A stretch of 64,000 bases of DNA, taken from contig NZ_CP027190.1 in assembly GCF_002970915.1 (NCBI RefSeq), positions 310,001 to 374,000 on the forward strand, written 5' to 3'. The notes under the pieces are model-generated. The model was given only the letters and a program-made list of their open reading frames with translations. It did not search any database and had not been told where the DNA came from. Made by a program: the position numbers and the translations under genes. Below are positions 48,565 to 58,863 of this stretch, piece after piece. Origin of the DNA: Lactobacillus sp. CBA3605. GTDB lineage: Bacteria; Bacillota; Bacilli; Lactobacillales; Lactobacillaceae. Positions within the stretch are counted from its first letter, which is position 1, and each line of letters starts with the position of its first letter.

Positions 48565-50898
48565 TCAATTCTTCTCTGCGGCTTGATTTTTTACCCAGGT
48601 TTGGAGGGCCGCAGATTTACTATACAAAAGCGTTTCTTCAGCGACGATTTGTTGCTCACGTAACTGATAACTAGGGGCGTGATGTAAGTCCGCTTTAGGC
48701 GGATTCGAAACGCCATTCATGACACCATCATTTATTTTAACAAATCCGACCTCAAAAAACACCTGTATCATAAAAATAAGCAAATTTCGTTGTAAATGTA
48801 AGTGACTAGCAACTAATGATAATTGATGATGAATGTCCACATCTTGCTGGGTCATCGCAAATTTATATAAATTCGCAAATTGTGTTCGGCTTGGCATTCC
48901 TGCTAAATAGAGCGACTCCCGCCGATATAAATACAAAGTTAATTGATTAAGCGGCAAGGCGGTTAATACAGCCGTTAAATCGGCCAAGGTATCCGGACAA
49001 TCCACTACAAAGACCGGCTGATCTGGCTTAATCGCACTAAAATCAGTGGTCTGATCATTCACTAAAATTGCTTGCGCACTTGGATTTAAATAATCCGACA
49101 ACCGTTTCAACAATGCAGCATGGAAAAATAAATAAATCCCCGGCGTACTAAAATTAGTTGCAGCCAAATGTTGCGTTCGGACATCAATCACTTGCGACCC
49201 CGTAATGGCTAAATCTTTAATCATAATCTGCGGCGTCGTCCGTCCATTCCATGTATTGGCATTTAGTTCACCAACCACACTAACATCCGTTGGGCTAGCC
49301 TGAATAGCTGGCGCTGCAGCCCCCATTGAAAAGGCAATCGCATCTACTTGTTGCTTACCATCACTTAATTGTAACTTTAAATGCTGATGTTCCGACCCAA
49401 TGGCCCGTACTTGTGGGACTGCGGTTGGTTTTAATTCAAAGAGTGGCGCTGGATTATCCGTGCCAAATGGTGCGAGACGTTTGAGTGCCGTCAGTGTTGC
49501 TAGCGAAGCCGCTTCAATAGTCAATTCACCGGCCAAGTTTAGCTTTGGTTGCGCATTTTCAGCCAAAGCTTGCGACGCAGCTGCCGTTTCTAGTGCCGCT
49601 TTAAGTTCAGCTAATTGATCAGTCATCACGGTTAACCCAACGGCCATATGATGCCCACCAAAAGCTACTAGATTTTCCCGAATTGGATCAATCGCCGCAA
49701 ATAGATTATAGGCCTCGATACTCCGACCACTGCCCTTCAAGCGACCGTTTTCGTCCGCATTTAAGACTAAGGTTGGTTTACCGGTACTTTCCACAATCCG
49801 ACTCGCAACAATCCCAAGAACGCCTTCGTGCCAATCGTGACCCGTAATAACCAAAGTTTGTCGTGCTTGGTTTTCAGCTGCTTGGGCTTGGGCCAACGCT
49901 TGATCCGCAATATCATGAACTAAGCTTTGTCGTTGTTCATTCAACTGATTGATTTGAGTGGCTAACTCAGTTGCACGGGCCTCATCCAAAGTCGTTAATA
50001 ATTCTACGCCAGACTGCGCCGATTGTAGCCGCCCCAAAGCATTCAGCCGCGGCGCAATCCCAAATCCAATACTGGTTTCATCGAGCTGATCCGGCGTAAG
50101 CCCGGCTGCTTTGATTAACGCTGCTAAACCTGGCCGGGACGTTTGCTGCAAAACTTTTAACCCTAAAGTCACTAAGGTTCGGTTCTCACCAGTTAGGCTA
50201 ACTAGATCAGCCACCGTCCCAATGGCGGCCAAGTCCATTAACTCTTCTGGTATTTCTTCTAATAACGCTGTCGCCACTTTAAAAGCAACCCCAGCACCAG
50301 ACAGGTCTCCAAATGGATAGTGCCCTTCTGGGTGTCGCGGATGCACAATCGCATAGGCTTTTGGTAACGTGCTCGGCAATTCATGATGATCGGTCACCAC
50401 CACATCAATGCCCTCAGCCTGTACCGCATCAATCACGGCATTGCCTGCAACCCCATTATCTACCGTAATAAAGAGTTGAGTCCCCGCCGCAATCAACCGG
50501 TCAAAGGCCGCCTGATTGGGGCCATAACCATCTTTAAAGCGGTCAGGAATATAATAATTTACGTTAGCCCCAATTTGTTCCAGCGTTTCGTACATAATTG
50601 CCGTACTTGTCAGCCCATCGGCATCATAATCTCCGTAAACTGTAATCTGATCATCCGCCATGATGGCCGTTTGAATCCGTTCAACGGCCCGTTCCATATC
50701 GTGCATTTGTAACGGGTCATTCAACGGTTGCGCCGCTGCATTTAAAAATTGTTCTGCTGCCACCGTCGTCGTAAACCCACGTTCAATCAGTAGTTTTGCA
50801 ACTAACGGCGGGACATCGACCGCCGCTGCTAACGCCGTCACCGCAGTATCATCAGCTACCGCTGTCGGTAAAATCCATTGTTTTTTAGCCGCTAACAT
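48565..50898 (-). CDS. recJ: Single-stranded-DNA exonuclease RecJ
   Basis: 777 aa, a long Firmicutes RecJ. DHH phosphoesterase motifs: YGDYDADGLTSTAIM, ITVDNGVAG, VVTDHHELP, HPR. DHHA1 region with VAFGGHHMAVGLT (about 390-410) and an OB fold (VSVVGELNANTW). The C-terminal 200 residues are the extra domain of Bacillales/Lactobacillales RecJ. It degrades single strands 5' to 3' in repair and recombination. Confidence 0.96.
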   Translation of the reverse strand: MLAAKKQWILPTAVADDTAVTALAAAVDVPPLVAKLLIERGFTTTVAAEQFLNAAAQPLNDPLQMHDMERAVERIQTAIMADDQITVYGDYDADGLTSTAIMYETLEQIGANVNYYIPDRFKDGYGPNQAAFDRLIAAGTQLFITVDNGVAGNAVIDAVQAEGIDVVVTDHHELPSTLPKAYAIVHPRHPEGHYPFGDLSGAGVAFKVATALLEEIPEELMDLAAIGTVADLVSLTGENRTLVTLGLKVLQQTSRPGLAALIKAAGLTPDQLDETSIGFGIAPRLNALGRLQSAQSGVELLTTLDEARATELATQINQLNEQRQSLVHDIADQALAQAQAAENQARQTLVITGHDWHEGVLGIVASRIVESTGKPTLVLNADENGRLKGSGRSIEAYNLFAAIDPIRENLVAFGGHHMAVGLTVMTDQLAELKAALETAAASQALAENAQPKLNLAGELTIEAASLATLTALKRLAPFGTDNPAPLFELKPTAVPQVRAIGSEHQHLKLQLSDGKQQVDAIAFSMGAAAPAIQASPTDVSVVGELNANTWNGRTTPQIMIKDLAITGSQVIDVRTQHLAATNFSTPGIYLFFHAALLKRLSDYLNPSAQAILVNDQTTDFSAIKPDQPVFVVDCPDTLADLTAVLTALPLNQLTLYLYRRESLYLAGMPSRTQFANLYKFAMTQQDVDIHHQLSLVASHLHLQRNLLIFMIQVFFEVGFVKINDGVMNGVSNPPKADLHHAPSYQLREQQIVAEETLLYSKSAALQTWVKNQAAEKN

Positions 50899-50921
50899 GG
50901 CATGCTTCCTTTCAAAATGCT

Positions 50922-51272
50922 TTATTTAGTTGGTGTCGTTGGTTGCGCAGCACCTTTACCGCTAGTTTGCTTTCCTTTATTATTTAAGCGTAACGTCAAT
51001 CGTTTGTTTTCCGCCGTTAAATCAGCGATTTTTGCTTGAGCATCTGTTAAAGTTTGCTTATATTCGTTATTCTTTTTCACTGAATTAAACGTTGCCATTA
51101 AAACAGCAATCGCAACTCCTAAAATCAGTGTAATTAAAATAACGAGAATTAACGGCCATTGAACTTTGGCTACCCCAAAATTAACTTGGACTGGATCCAC
51201 ATTTAAAATAGCAAAAACGACAATGACCAAAACAATCACTAAAGCACTCACTAACCGCCATTGATTCTTCAT
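50922..51272 (-). CDS. LapA/DUF1049-like membrane protein
   Basis: 116 aa with two N-terminal spans (LVSALVIVLVIVVFAILN, then PLILVILITLILGVAIAVLM) and a cytoplasmic coiled coil (QTLTDAQAKIADLTAENKRL) ending Gly/Lys-rich. The motif NVDPVQVNFG between the spans is typical of LapA (DUF1049). In other bacteria these help lipopolysaccharide control; the role in Gram-positives is unknown. It lies between the SDR gene and recJ. Confidence 0.85.
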   Translation of the reverse strand: MKNQWRLVSALVIVLVIVVFAILNVDPVQVNFGVAKVQWPLILVILITLILGVAIAVLMATFNSVKKNNEYKQTLTDAQAKIADLTAENKRLTLRLNNKGKQTSGKGAAQPTTPTK

Positions 51273-51284
51273 CCTACCAACCCC

Positions 51285-52076
51285 TTATTTAAAATTAAAT
51301 ACTGTCCCAGCTAACCAATCGCCAAGTTTGGGCGCCATCTGATACCCTAGATTAGCGGCAGCCATGAGCCGTGGGCGATTAAGCTCGCGGCGTTGGTGCC
51401 CTAACTTACTCACAATTAACGCCGCTAATTTAACGGGATTTAACGCAATTTTATCAACTTGTTCCAAATAATGACCAGTCGGATCGGCTGTTTTAAAGAA
51501 ATCAGTCGTGATTGGTCCAGGATTAACCGTCATCACATTGACCTGCGCCGGCTTTAATTCCAACCGTAGTGCGTTGTCATAAGCAATCAAGGCGGCCTTA
51601 GTCGCAGCATAGACCGCTGACTTCGGAGTAGCCAGCTTGCCAGCAATTGACGCCACATTCACAATTTCCCCGTGTTGTGCCAACACCATGCGTTGAGCCG
51701 CTAATTGACTAACATACATGACGCCCAGTGTGTTAACCCGAAACATGCGGGTCATCATAGCCGGTGAAATCGCCACTGCTGGCGCTAAATACCCAAAGCC
51801 GGCCGCATTAATAACGATATCTAAGTGTCCAAACTGTTGATCAATCGTCGTAAAGACCCGTTCAACCGCTGCCACTTGGCTAATATCGCCGGCACAAACT
51901 AACGCTTGCGCCTGAGATAACACCCGACATTGCGCAGCCACGGCTTGTAACCGTTCTGCACGTCGGGCCATCAAAACAACATGGGCCCCCTGTGCAGCCA
52001 CTGCCAAAGCGAGCTGTTCACCTAGTCCACTAGATGCCCCGGTAATGAGCACCGTTTGACCCGTTAAATCTGGCAT
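51285..52076 (-). CDS. Short-chain dehydrogenase/reductase
   Basis: 263 aa from ATG 52076 (MPDLTGQTVLITGASSGLG), behind TTGAGGTGACC. Rossmann motif TGASSGLG, NAAGFG, and catalytic Ser..YAATKAA with VNPGPITTDFF. NAD(P)-dependent; substrate unknown. In lactobacilli this gene, placed between rnz and lapA, resembles YqjQ/DltE-like oxidoreductases. It overlaps the end of rnz. Confidence 0.9.
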   Translation of the reverse strand: MPDLTGQTVLITGASSGLGEQLALAVAAQGAHVVLMARRAERLQAVAAQCRVLSQAQALVCAGDISQVAAVERVFTTIDQQFGHLDIVINAAGFGYLAPAVAISPAMMTRMFRVNTLGVMYVSQLAAQRMVLAQHGEIVNVASIAGKLATPKSAVYAATKAALIAYDNALRLELKPAQVNVMTVNPGPITTDFFKTADPTGHYLEQVDKIALNPVKLAALIVSKLGHQRRELNRPRLMAAANLGYQMAPKLGDWLAGTVFNFK

Positions 52077-52095
52077 ATTGGTCACCTCAACTTTC

Positions 52096-53022
52096 TTATT
52101 TAAGCGGCACCTCAATTAAATCAAAGTCCCGCACGACCTTAGTGTTTTTAAACACTTGTTGCGCTTGTTTTTGGAGTTCTTTTGATAATTTACCCGTATA
52201 ACGAGCAGAAATATGGGTTAATAAAAGCTGGGTCACACCAGCTTGCTTCGCCACTTGTGCCGCTTGCGTACTAGTTGAATGATAATAATTACGGGCCAAC
52301 TTGCCCTCGTCCTTGCCAAAGGTGCTTTCGTGAACTAACACGTTCGCATTTTCAGCTAAACTAATGGCATTCGCCGTTTTGCGCGTATCCCCTAGAATCG
52401 TCACAATCCGACCAGGTTGCGGTGCTGCAATAAAATCTTGACCATTAATCGTCCGACCATCGGGCAACGTCACTGTGAGACCAGCCTTTAATTGACCATA
52501 TATCGGACCGCTTGGAATCTGCATAGCTTTCAGCTTCTCGGCTTGTAACTCGCCTGGATGCGCCGCTTCCTCGACCCGATAACCGACCGTTTCAATCCGA
52601 TGTTCCAAATGTTGGAAAGAGACTTTAAACGTCGCATCTTCAAAGATAACCCCATCATCACCCAGTTCTTCAAAATGGAGTGGATATGATAGCCGCGTGC
52701 CAGAAACCCGCAGTGCAGTCATCACAAAGTCACGAATTCCCTTAGGCCCATAAACGGTCAAGTCCTCATCACCGCCTTGAAACGATCGTGAACTTAAGAA
52801 TCCTGGTAACCCAAAAATATGATCGCCATGTAAATGCGTAATAAATATTTTAGTAATCTTGCGTGGCTTTAACGTCGTCCGTAAAATTTGATGTTGTGTC
52901 CCTTCGCCCACATCAAATAACCAGACCTCATTGCGCTCATCAAGTAGTCGCAAAGCTGTGCTTGTTACATTTCTAAATTTCCCCGGTGAACCGGCACCGG
53001 TACCTAAAAATTCTAATTGCAT
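52096..53022 (-). CDS. rnz: Ribonuclease Z
   Basis: 308 aa, usual length. Metallo-beta-lactamase fold: FLGTGAGSP at the start, [15 protein letters not shown] zinc motif, LGDTRKT, HESTFG, and LLTHISARY near the end. It cuts the 3' trailer from tRNA precursors that lack CCA. Its start is 145 bp from the divergent 93-aa gene. Confidence 0.96.
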   Translation of the reverse strand: MQLEFLGTGAGSPGKFRNVTSTALRLLDERNEVWLFDVGEGTQHQILRTTLKPRKITKIFITHLHGDHIFGLPGFLSSRSFQGGDEDLTVYGPKGIRDFVMTALRVSGTRLSYPLHFEELGDDGVIFEDATFKVSFQHLEHRIETVGYRVEEAAHPGELQAEKLKAMQIPSGPIYGQLKAGLTVTLPDGRTINGQDFIAAPQPGRIVTILGDTRKTANAISLAENANVLVHESTFGKDEGKLARNYYHSTSTQAAQVAKQAGVTQLLLTHISARYTGKLSKELQKQAQQVFKNTKVVRDFDLIEVPLK

Positions 53023-53097
53023 ATTTTTGTTCGTCCTTATCTGTACAGTCTGCTAATCATTTTACCGAAAATAATTGAATTCGACAACGATTAGTCT

Positions 53098-53126
53098 TTG
53101 TATTTAGTCTCAACCTATTGTATCAT
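53098..53126 (+). promoter_or_regulatory. Promoter of the 93-aa gene
   Basis: TTGTAT (53098-53103), 17 bp, TATCAT (53121-53126), with ATTGGAGG 30 bp further on before the ATG at 53168. Confidence 0.5.
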
Positions 53127-53167
53127 TTCAGACGGAATTATTAGTAACGAATTATTGGAGGTTCCCG

Positions 53168-53449
53168 ATGCGTTTAATTGATTTCAAACTTTCAACGGTG
53201 GATTTGGACCGCCAGCTCCCACTCTATTGGGAACACGACCACCAACAGTTCCCGATTGACACCTTGACCTTAGTCGCGTCACACTTGATTTTACAGTCAC
53301 ACCCCCAGGCGAAACCCATGACCTTAGACCAATTAACGGCTCGCACGCGCCAAGTCAATGGTCATGTTCAACTGATGGTACAACCGGCGGCCGACCTAAT
53401 CCCATTATTTGGCTATCGGTTAAGCCAACACCACCTATTATTAGGCTAA
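53168..53449 (+). CDS. Conserved hypothetical protein (93 aa)
   Basis: 93 aa starting MRLIDFKLSTVDLDRQLP, behind TTGGAGG. His-rich (EHDHQQFP, SQHHLLLG), soluble, no recognised domain. It stands between rnz and obgE, in convergent orientation to obgE, with its own promoter. Coding is supported by a strong RBS, promoter and terminator. Confidence 0.7.
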   Translation: MRLIDFKLSTVDLDRQLPLYWEHDHQQFPIDTLTLVASHLILQSHPQAKPMTLDQLTARTRQVNGHVQLMVQPAADLIPLFGYRLSQHHLLLG

Positions 53450-53457
53450 AAATAGTA

Positions 53458-53497
53458 AAGAGACGTCAGCTCAAAAATGGGCTCACGTCTCTTTTTA
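53458..53497. terminator. Terminator shared by the 93-aa gene and obgE
   Basis: AAGAGACGT..AGC..GCT..ACGTCTCTTTTT, a hairpin with T tracts on the plus strand and A-rich DNA at the other side; suits both converging genes. Confidence 0.75.
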
Positions 53498-53507
53498 GGA
53501 CTAGGTA

Positions 53508-54803
53508 CTAGTCCATGAATTGGAATTGGTAATCTAAAATTTGAATGGTATCATCGTTCTTTGCACCAGCAGCCCGTAAAGCATCGTCGATTCCCATTCC
53601 GCGAATCTGACGTGCAAACCGCATCAAGCTTTCTTCACGATCTAAATTGGTCATCTTAAATAAACGTTCCAACTTTTCACCAGAAAGGACAAACAAGCCT
53701 GGTTCTGGATTATCAACCGTGAATTCTTGACTAGGTTCAGCTTGATACTCACGATGGGCCACATCATCAATCCCTTTAATTGGGAATTGAGGCGTCGTAT
53801 CTAATAAGTCCGCCGTTTGCGCAAGTAAGGCTTTAATCCCTTGTTGCGTAATGGAAGAGATTGGGTAAATTGCTGGCACCGTGGCCAACGTATCATCCTT
53901 TTTTAACTTCGCTTCAAACTCAGCTAAATGTTCGGCTGAATCAGGCATATCCATCTTTGTCGCCACCACGATTTGTGGTCGTTTTAGCAATTCAGGATCG
54001 TAACTCGTCAATTCATGATTGATTTTTAAGTAATCTTCAAATGGGTCATTCTCTTCGACACCGCTCATATCAATCAAATGTAAAATAACACGCGTCCGTT
54101 CAATATGCCGTAAGAACTGAATCCCAAGACCAACACCATTCGCGGCGCCTTCAATCAATCCCGGTAAATCTGCCATAACAAAGTCACGCCCGTCATCCAA
54201 CCGAACCATCCCTAAGTTTGGCACCAACGTCGTAAAGTGATAAGCCGCAATCTTAGGCTTGGCGCTAGTAACGACGGATAAGAGCGTCGACTTACCAACA
54301 GATGGAAAGCCAACTAAACCAACATCCGCTAACACTTTCAATTCTAAGCGAATCGTTAATTCAGCGCCGGGTTCCCCATTTTCGGAAATTTCTGGAGCCG
54401 GATTTTTAGGACTGGCAAAATGAATATTACCACGACCACCACGACCACCTTTTGCAATGACGAGTTTTTGGTCTTTTTCGGTAATATCACCAATTAAGTC
54501 ACCACTTTCAGCATCCGTTACGGTTGTGCCAAGTGGCACTTTGATGATGCGATTTTTAGCGGAACGTCCTGTCATCTGCTTAATCATCCCGTTACCACCG
54601 GATTCTGCCTTAAACTTACGGGTATACCGAAAATCCATTAACGTCCGTAACCCTTCATCGGCAACCAGCACGATACTCCCACCGCGACCACCGTCACCAC
54701 CGGCTGGACCACCGTTAGGCACAAATTTTTCGCGCCGGAATGCAACCATCCCATTGCCACCGTTACCGGCTTTTACATCTACTTTTACTTGATCAACAAA
54801 CAT
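53508..54803 (-). CDS. obgE: GTPase Obg (CgtA)
   Basis: 431 aa. The Gly-rich Obg fold ([20 protein letters not shown]) leads to the G domain ([25 protein letters not shown]) and the C-terminal OCT domain (about 350-431), present in full. It binds the 50S subunit in ribosome assembly and takes part in growth and stress control. It starts [13 protein letters not shown] behind GGAGAAAACG. Confidence 0.97.
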   Translation of the reverse strand: MFVDQVKVDVKAGNGGNGMVAFRREKFVPNGGPAGGDGGRGGSIVLVADEGLRTLMDFRYTRKFKAESGGNGMIKQMTGRSAKNRIIKVPLGTTVTDAESGDLIGDITEKDQKLVIAKGGRGGRGNIHFASPKNPAPEISENGEPGAELTIRLELKVLADVGLVGFPSVGKSTLLSVVTSAKPKIAAYHFTTLVPNLGMVRLDDGRDFVMADLPGLIEGAANGVGLGIQFLRHIERTRVILHLIDMSGVEENDPFEDYLKINHELTSYDPELLKRPQIVVATKMDMPDSAEHLAEFEAKLKKDDTLATVPAIYPISSITQQGIKALLAQTADLLDTTPQFPIKGIDDVAHREYQAEPSQEFTVDNPEPGLFVLSGEKLERLFKMTNLDREESLMRFARQIRGMGIDDALRAAGAKNDDTIQILDYQFQFMD

Positions 54804-54987
54804 CGTTTTCTCCTGTTTCTTCTATATTATTTATCTACGAAATGGTTCGTGCGAAATTAGATACCTGACCTAGTATACAAATGTTCAGTGACTACGTCAA
54901 AGTATCCGCTGTAATCGCCCGTTTGTGACTACGCTTAAATCACAATGACTGCTTTTGAACTAAATTGACGTTTTTTGAAGCTTTTTG

Positions 54988-55016
54988 TTGCGTTTTGACG
55001 ATTGAACGTGTATATT
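54988..55016 (+). promoter_or_regulatory. Promoter of the fructose operon
   Basis: TTGCGT (54988-54993), 17 bp, TATATT (55011-55016), 22 bp before the fruR start. Two further TTGACG half-sites at 54965 and 54995, followed by TTTTTTGAA and ATTGAACG, may be operators for FruR; this is inference. Confidence 0.55.
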
Positions 55017-55037
55017 ATTCTTCGGAGGGATTTGAAA

Positions 55038-55793
55038 GTGCTTACAGAAGAGCGTCAACAATACATTTTAAATACAATCCGTTTTAAGGGCATTATTAAA
55101 ATCAAGGACATTTGTTCAAAAACTAATTGTTCAGAGTCTACGGCTCGCCGCGACTTACAACAATTAGAAGAACAAGGTGACTTATTGCGCGTCCATGGCG
55201 GCGCTAAATATATGAACTCACTCCAAGAAGAACCTGCCATGAATGACAAGGTTTCTCGTAATGTGGATGCCAAAGATCGAATTGCCCAACAGGCCGTCGC
55301 CAACATCCAAGTTGATGATGTCATTTACTTAGATGCTGGGACGTCAACTTTAGCGATGATTGCCCACCTCAGCCCGCGGTACAACTTGCGGGTCGTCACT
55401 AATGGCGTCGTGCACGCTTCAGTCTTAGCCGACATGGGCATTAAGACTTATCTACTTGGTGGCAATTTAAAAAATACTACCAAAGCCGTCATCGGACCGG
55501 AAGCCGTAAAATCCTTACAAGAATATCGTTTCAATAAAGTTTTCTTGGGGATTAACGGTGTCCATCCTAAGTTTGGGCTCACGACGCCTGACCCTGATGA
55601 AGCCATCGTCAAAAAGACTGCGATTGCGCAAAGTGAAGAAAGTTTTATCTTAGTGGATAACACTAAATTTGACCATGTTTCCTTTGCCCGGGTTGGCGAT
55701 CTCGCTAGTGCGACGATCATTACCGACCATTTAACGCCAACTTTGGCGGAACAATATCAACCATTAACCACTATCCAGGAGGTCACATCATGA
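55038..55793 (+). CDS. fruR: DeoR-family repressor of the fructose operon
   Basis: 251 aa from GTG 55038 (MLTEERQQYILNTIRFKG), chosen because GGAGGG stands 8 nt upstream; an in-frame ATG at 55002 lies within the promoter. DeoR HTH: IKIKDICSKTNCSESTARRD. The sugar-phosphate sensing domain holds DDVIYLDAGTSTLAM and VVTNG. It represses fruRKA until fructose-1-phosphate binds. Its stop overlaps the fruK start (ATGA). Confidence 0.93.
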   Translation: MLTEERQQYILNTIRFKGIIKIKDICSKTNCSESTARRDLQQLEEQGDLLRVHGGAKYMNSLQEEPAMNDKVSRNVDAKDRIAQQAVANIQVDDVIYLDAGTSTLAMIAHLSPRYNLRVVTNGVVHASVLADMGIKTYLLGGNLKNTTKAVIGPEAVKSLQEYRFNKVFLGINGVHPKFGLTTPDPDEAIVKKTAIAQSEESFILVDNTKFDHVSFARVGDLASATIITDHLTPTLAEQYQPLTTIQEVTS

Positions 55794-56707
55794 TTTACAC
55801 CATTACCGTCAATCCTTCGATTGATTACGTGGTTCAACTGCCCCACATGACACTCGGCAGCGTTAACCGCCTTGCCCATACCGCTAAATTACCTGGTGGT
55901 AAAGGCATCAATGTTTCACAAATTTTAAACGAATTGGCGCAACCCAATATTGCACTTGGTTTCTTAGGCGGTTTCACGGGTACTTTTATCAGCACCGCTT
56001 TAACTGCCAAAGGTTTGACCAGTCGCTTTACGCCAATCGCCGATGACACCCGTATTAATGTTAAAATTCATGCGGATGCTGAAACCGAATTAAATGGCGC
56101 TGGCCCCCAGATTACCGCAACCGAAATCGACCAATTCTACCAAGAATTAGCCCAATTAACACCAGACGACGTGGTTGTCATGTCAGGGAGCTTAGCACCT
56201 AGCCTTCCCGACAGCTTCTACTATGACATCATTCAAAAAGTAAAAGCGGCTGGCGCAAACTTCGTAATTGACACTACTGGTGAAGCCTTAAAGAAAACCT
56301 TGCCAAGCCAGCCATTGGTCGTCAAGCCAAATAATCATGAATTAGCCGCTTATTATAACACGACTTTCAATAGTCAAACCGACATTATCGCTGCTGGTCA
56401 ACGGATGTTAGCAGAAGGTGCCCAACACGTCTTAATTTCAATGGCCGGTGACGGTGGCTTGCTAATCACACCAAACCACGTTTACTTTAGTCCCGCACCG
56501 AAGGGTCATGTAATCAACTCTGTTGGTGCTGGTGATTCAATGATCGGAGGCTTTGTCGGTACCTTTGCTAAAACCCACGATGCGGTTGAAAGCTTTCGTT
56601 ATGGCTTAGCTTGTGGGTCCGCAACTGCTTTCTCTGAAGATATTGCCACCCGGGCTAAGATTGATGAAATTTTACCTTTGATTAAGATTGAAAATTTAAC
56701 TAACTAA
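55790..56707 (+). CDS. fruK: 1-phosphofructokinase
   Basis: 305 aa, PfkB family: NPSIDYVVQLPHMTLGSVNR, LPGGKGINVSQ at the start and VGAGDSMIGGFVG with the catalytic Asp near the end. It phosphorylates fructose-1-phosphate to fructose-1,6-bisphosphate. It overlaps fruR by 4 bp and precedes fruA by 27 bp. Confidence 0.96.
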   Translation: MIYTITVNPSIDYVVQLPHMTLGSVNRLAHTAKLPGGKGINVSQILNELAQPNIALGFLGGFTGTFISTALTAKGLTSRFTPIADDTRINVKIHADAETELNGAGPQITATEIDQFYQELAQLTPDDVVVMSGSLAPSLPDSFYYDIIQKVKAAGANFVIDTTGEALKKTLPSQPLVVKPNNHELAAYYNTTFNSQTDIIAAGQRMLAEGAQHVLISMAGDGGLLITPNHVYFSPAPKGHVINSVGAGDSMIGGFVGTFAKTHDAVESFRYGLACGSATAFSEDIATRAKIDEILPLIKIENLTN

Positions 56708-56734
56708 CCAGTTCAGAAAGGACTGTTACACAAC

Positions 56735-58687
56735 ATGGATATCCGCGACTTATTACTAAAAGATGTCATGATCATGGACATGACTGCCACGACCAAAGAC
56801 GAAGCCATTGACGAATTAGTTCATAAATACGCTGAACAAGGCGTCATCAATGACGAGGCACTGTATAAAAAAGACATTATTAAACGTGAAGCTGAATCAA
56901 CTACTGGGATTGGCGATGGCATTGCGATGCCCCACGCCAAAGATAAGGCCGTTCAACGAGCAACTGTCTTGTTTGCCAAGAGTGACGCCGGTGTTGACTT
57001 TAATGCTTTAGATGGTCAACCCGTCCACTTATTCTTCATGATTGCTGCACCTGAAGGAGCTAACAACACTCATTTACAAGCTTTAGCCGCGCTCTCAAGC
57101 CTCTTGATTGATCCTGAATTAGTCGCTAAATTGAAGCAAGCGCAAACGCCAGATGACGTTCAAACGTTATTCGGTGATGCCCAGGCTGCTAAGGAAGCCA
57201 AAGATGCTAAAGATGAAGCAGCCCGCGCTGAAAAAGCCGCCGCACCAGCCGCACCAACTAGTCACTACGTCGTTGGGGTCACCGCTTGTCCAACTGGGAT
57301 TGCGCATACTTACATGGCTGAAGCAGCCCTAATTAAGCAAGCTGAAGCTATGGGCGTTGATATTAAAATTGAAACCAATGGTTCTGAAGGGGTAAAACAT
57401 CTTTTAACCGCTGACGAAATCGCCAAAGCTGATGGCGTCGTCATTGCCGCCGATAAAAAAGTTGAAATGGCCCGTTTTGATGGCAAACATTTAGTTAACC
57501 GTCCAGTTACCGATGGGATTAAAGAGCCAGAAAAATTAATCAACGAAGCCATTAGTGGTAACGCCCCTGTCTATCATGCTGATGGTAGTGATGTTGCCGC
57601 TGATACAACTGGCAATGCTGGTAGCGGTGTTTGGAATGAAATCTACAAGAACTTAATGAATGGGATTTCACATATGTTGCCATTCGTCGTTGGTGGTGGG
57701 ATCTTAATGGCCCTCTCCTTCGTCATTGAACAATTTGCTGGTGGTGACAAGAGCACGGCCTTTGTCTTCTTGAACCAAGCTGGGAATATGGCCTTTGCCT
57801 TTATGATTCCTGTATTAGCCGCCTTCATTGCCGAATCAATCGGTGATCGTCCAGCCTTAATGCCTGGGTTTGTTGGTGGGTTTATGGCAACCGTCTACAC
57901 TGGCGCTTATGGTGGTGCTTACACAGCTTCCATCGTGGCCAATGCCAAGAGTCCAGCCGGCTTCTTAGGTGGGTTAGTCGCTGGGTTCTTAGCAGGTTAC
58001 ATTACCGTTTGGATGAAGAAAGCCACTAAGAATATTCCGGCTTCCTTAGACGGTATGAAACCAATGCTGATTTTCCCAATCTTGGGCTTACTATTAACTG
58101 CCCTCTTAATGTTCTTCATTGTTAACCCAATTTTCTCAGTCATTAACATCTGGATTACCAACTTCTTGGAATCTATGGGCACTGGGAATGCCATTCTCTT
58201 AGGAATTGTCCTCGGTGGGATGATGTCAATTGATATGGGTGGTCCTTTCAACAAGGCTGCTTACGTCTTTGCAACTGGGGCCTTTACCGCCACCAACGAT
58301 GGTAACCTAATGGCTGCTGTTATGGCTGGTGGGATGGTCCCACCATTAGCAACTGCCATCGCCACTGCCTTTTGGCCAAAGAAGTTTACGGATGACGAGC
58401 GTAAAGCTGGGATTTCAAACTGGTTGCTTGGGATTTCCTTTATTACCGAAGGTGCTATCCCATTCGCCACTGCAGATCCATTGCATGTCATTGGTTCAAG
58501 TGTCGTCGGCGCTGCTATTGCCGGTGGTTTAACCCAACTATGGCAAGTTTCCGTTCCTGCTCCTCATGGTGGCCTCTGGGTCGCACTCTTAGCCACCAAC
58601 ATTTGGGGCTACGTTGCTGCTACTGTGATTGGCGCTGTCATTGCTGGGGTAATTCTCGGTATTTGGAAGCCCGCTAAAAAAGCTTAA
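56735..58687 (+). CDS. fruA: PTS fructose transporter subunit IIABC
   Basis: 650 aa with domains in order. IIA (residues 1-150) has the phosphorylated His in GIAMPHAKDKA. An Ala/Lys linker follows. IIB (about 170-275) has the phosphocysteine in GVTACPTGIAHTYMAEA. IIC (about 300-640) has many spans, with PGFVGGFMA and MSIDMGGPFNKAAY. It takes up fructose as fructose-1-phosphate, the substrate of fruK. Final gene of the operon, with a terminator 7 bp after the stop. Confidence 0.96.
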   Translation: MDIRDLLLKDVMIMDMTATTKDEAIDELVHKYAEQGVINDEALYKKDIIKREAESTTGIGDGIAMPHAKDKAVQRATVLFAKSDAGVDFNALDGQPVHLFFMIAAPEGANNTHLQALAALSSLLIDPELVAKLKQAQTPDDVQTLFGDAQAAKEAKDAKDEAARAEKAAAPAAPTSHYVVGVTACPTGIAHTYMAEAALIKQAEAMGVDIKIETNGSEGVKHLLTADEIAKADGVVIAADKKVEMARFDGKHLVNRPVTDGIKEPEKLINEAISGNAPVYHADGSDVAADTTGNAGSGVWNEIYKNLMNGISHMLPFVVGGGILMALSFVIEQFAGGDKSTAFVFLNQAGNMAFAFMIPVLAAFIAESIGDRPALMPGFVGGFMATVYTGAYGGAYTASIVANAKSPAGFLGGLVAGFLAGYITVWMKKATKNIPASLDGMKPMLIFPILGLLLTALLMFFIVNPIFSVINIWITNFLESMGTGNAILLGIVLGGMMSIDMGGPFNKAAYVFATGAFTATNDGNLMAAVMAGGMVPPLATAIATAFWPKKFTDDERKAGISNWLLGISFITEGAIPFATADPLHVIGSSVVGAAIAGGLTQLWQVSVPAPHGGLWVALLATNIWGYVAATVIGAVIAGVILGIWKPAKKA

Positions 58688-58693
58688 TTCAAA

Positions 58694-58745
58694 CAAAAAA
58701 AAGTGATTGCCGAAGATCTTTTGATTTTCAGCAATCACTTTTTTT
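58694..58745 (+). terminator. Terminator of fruRKA
   Basis: AAAAAAGTGATTGCCGAA..TTCAGCAATCACTTTTTTT hairpin with T7, directly after fruA. Confidence 0.9.
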
Positions 58746-58863
58746 GATTAACCGATGCTGCCTCAGGTGAGCATTTTTATTTTGCAGCACTAGTTTAATC
58801 CTGCAATCAAACGGTTATAATAAAGATATAAATTAATTTATCATTTGAAATGAGACGATACTT

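Noticed and set aside
49400..50712. Plus-strand frames opposite recJ
   Set aside because: Antisense shadows of a highly conserved gene.
57310..58491. Minus-strand frames opposite fruA
   Set aside because: Antisense shadows; no RBS and no domain.
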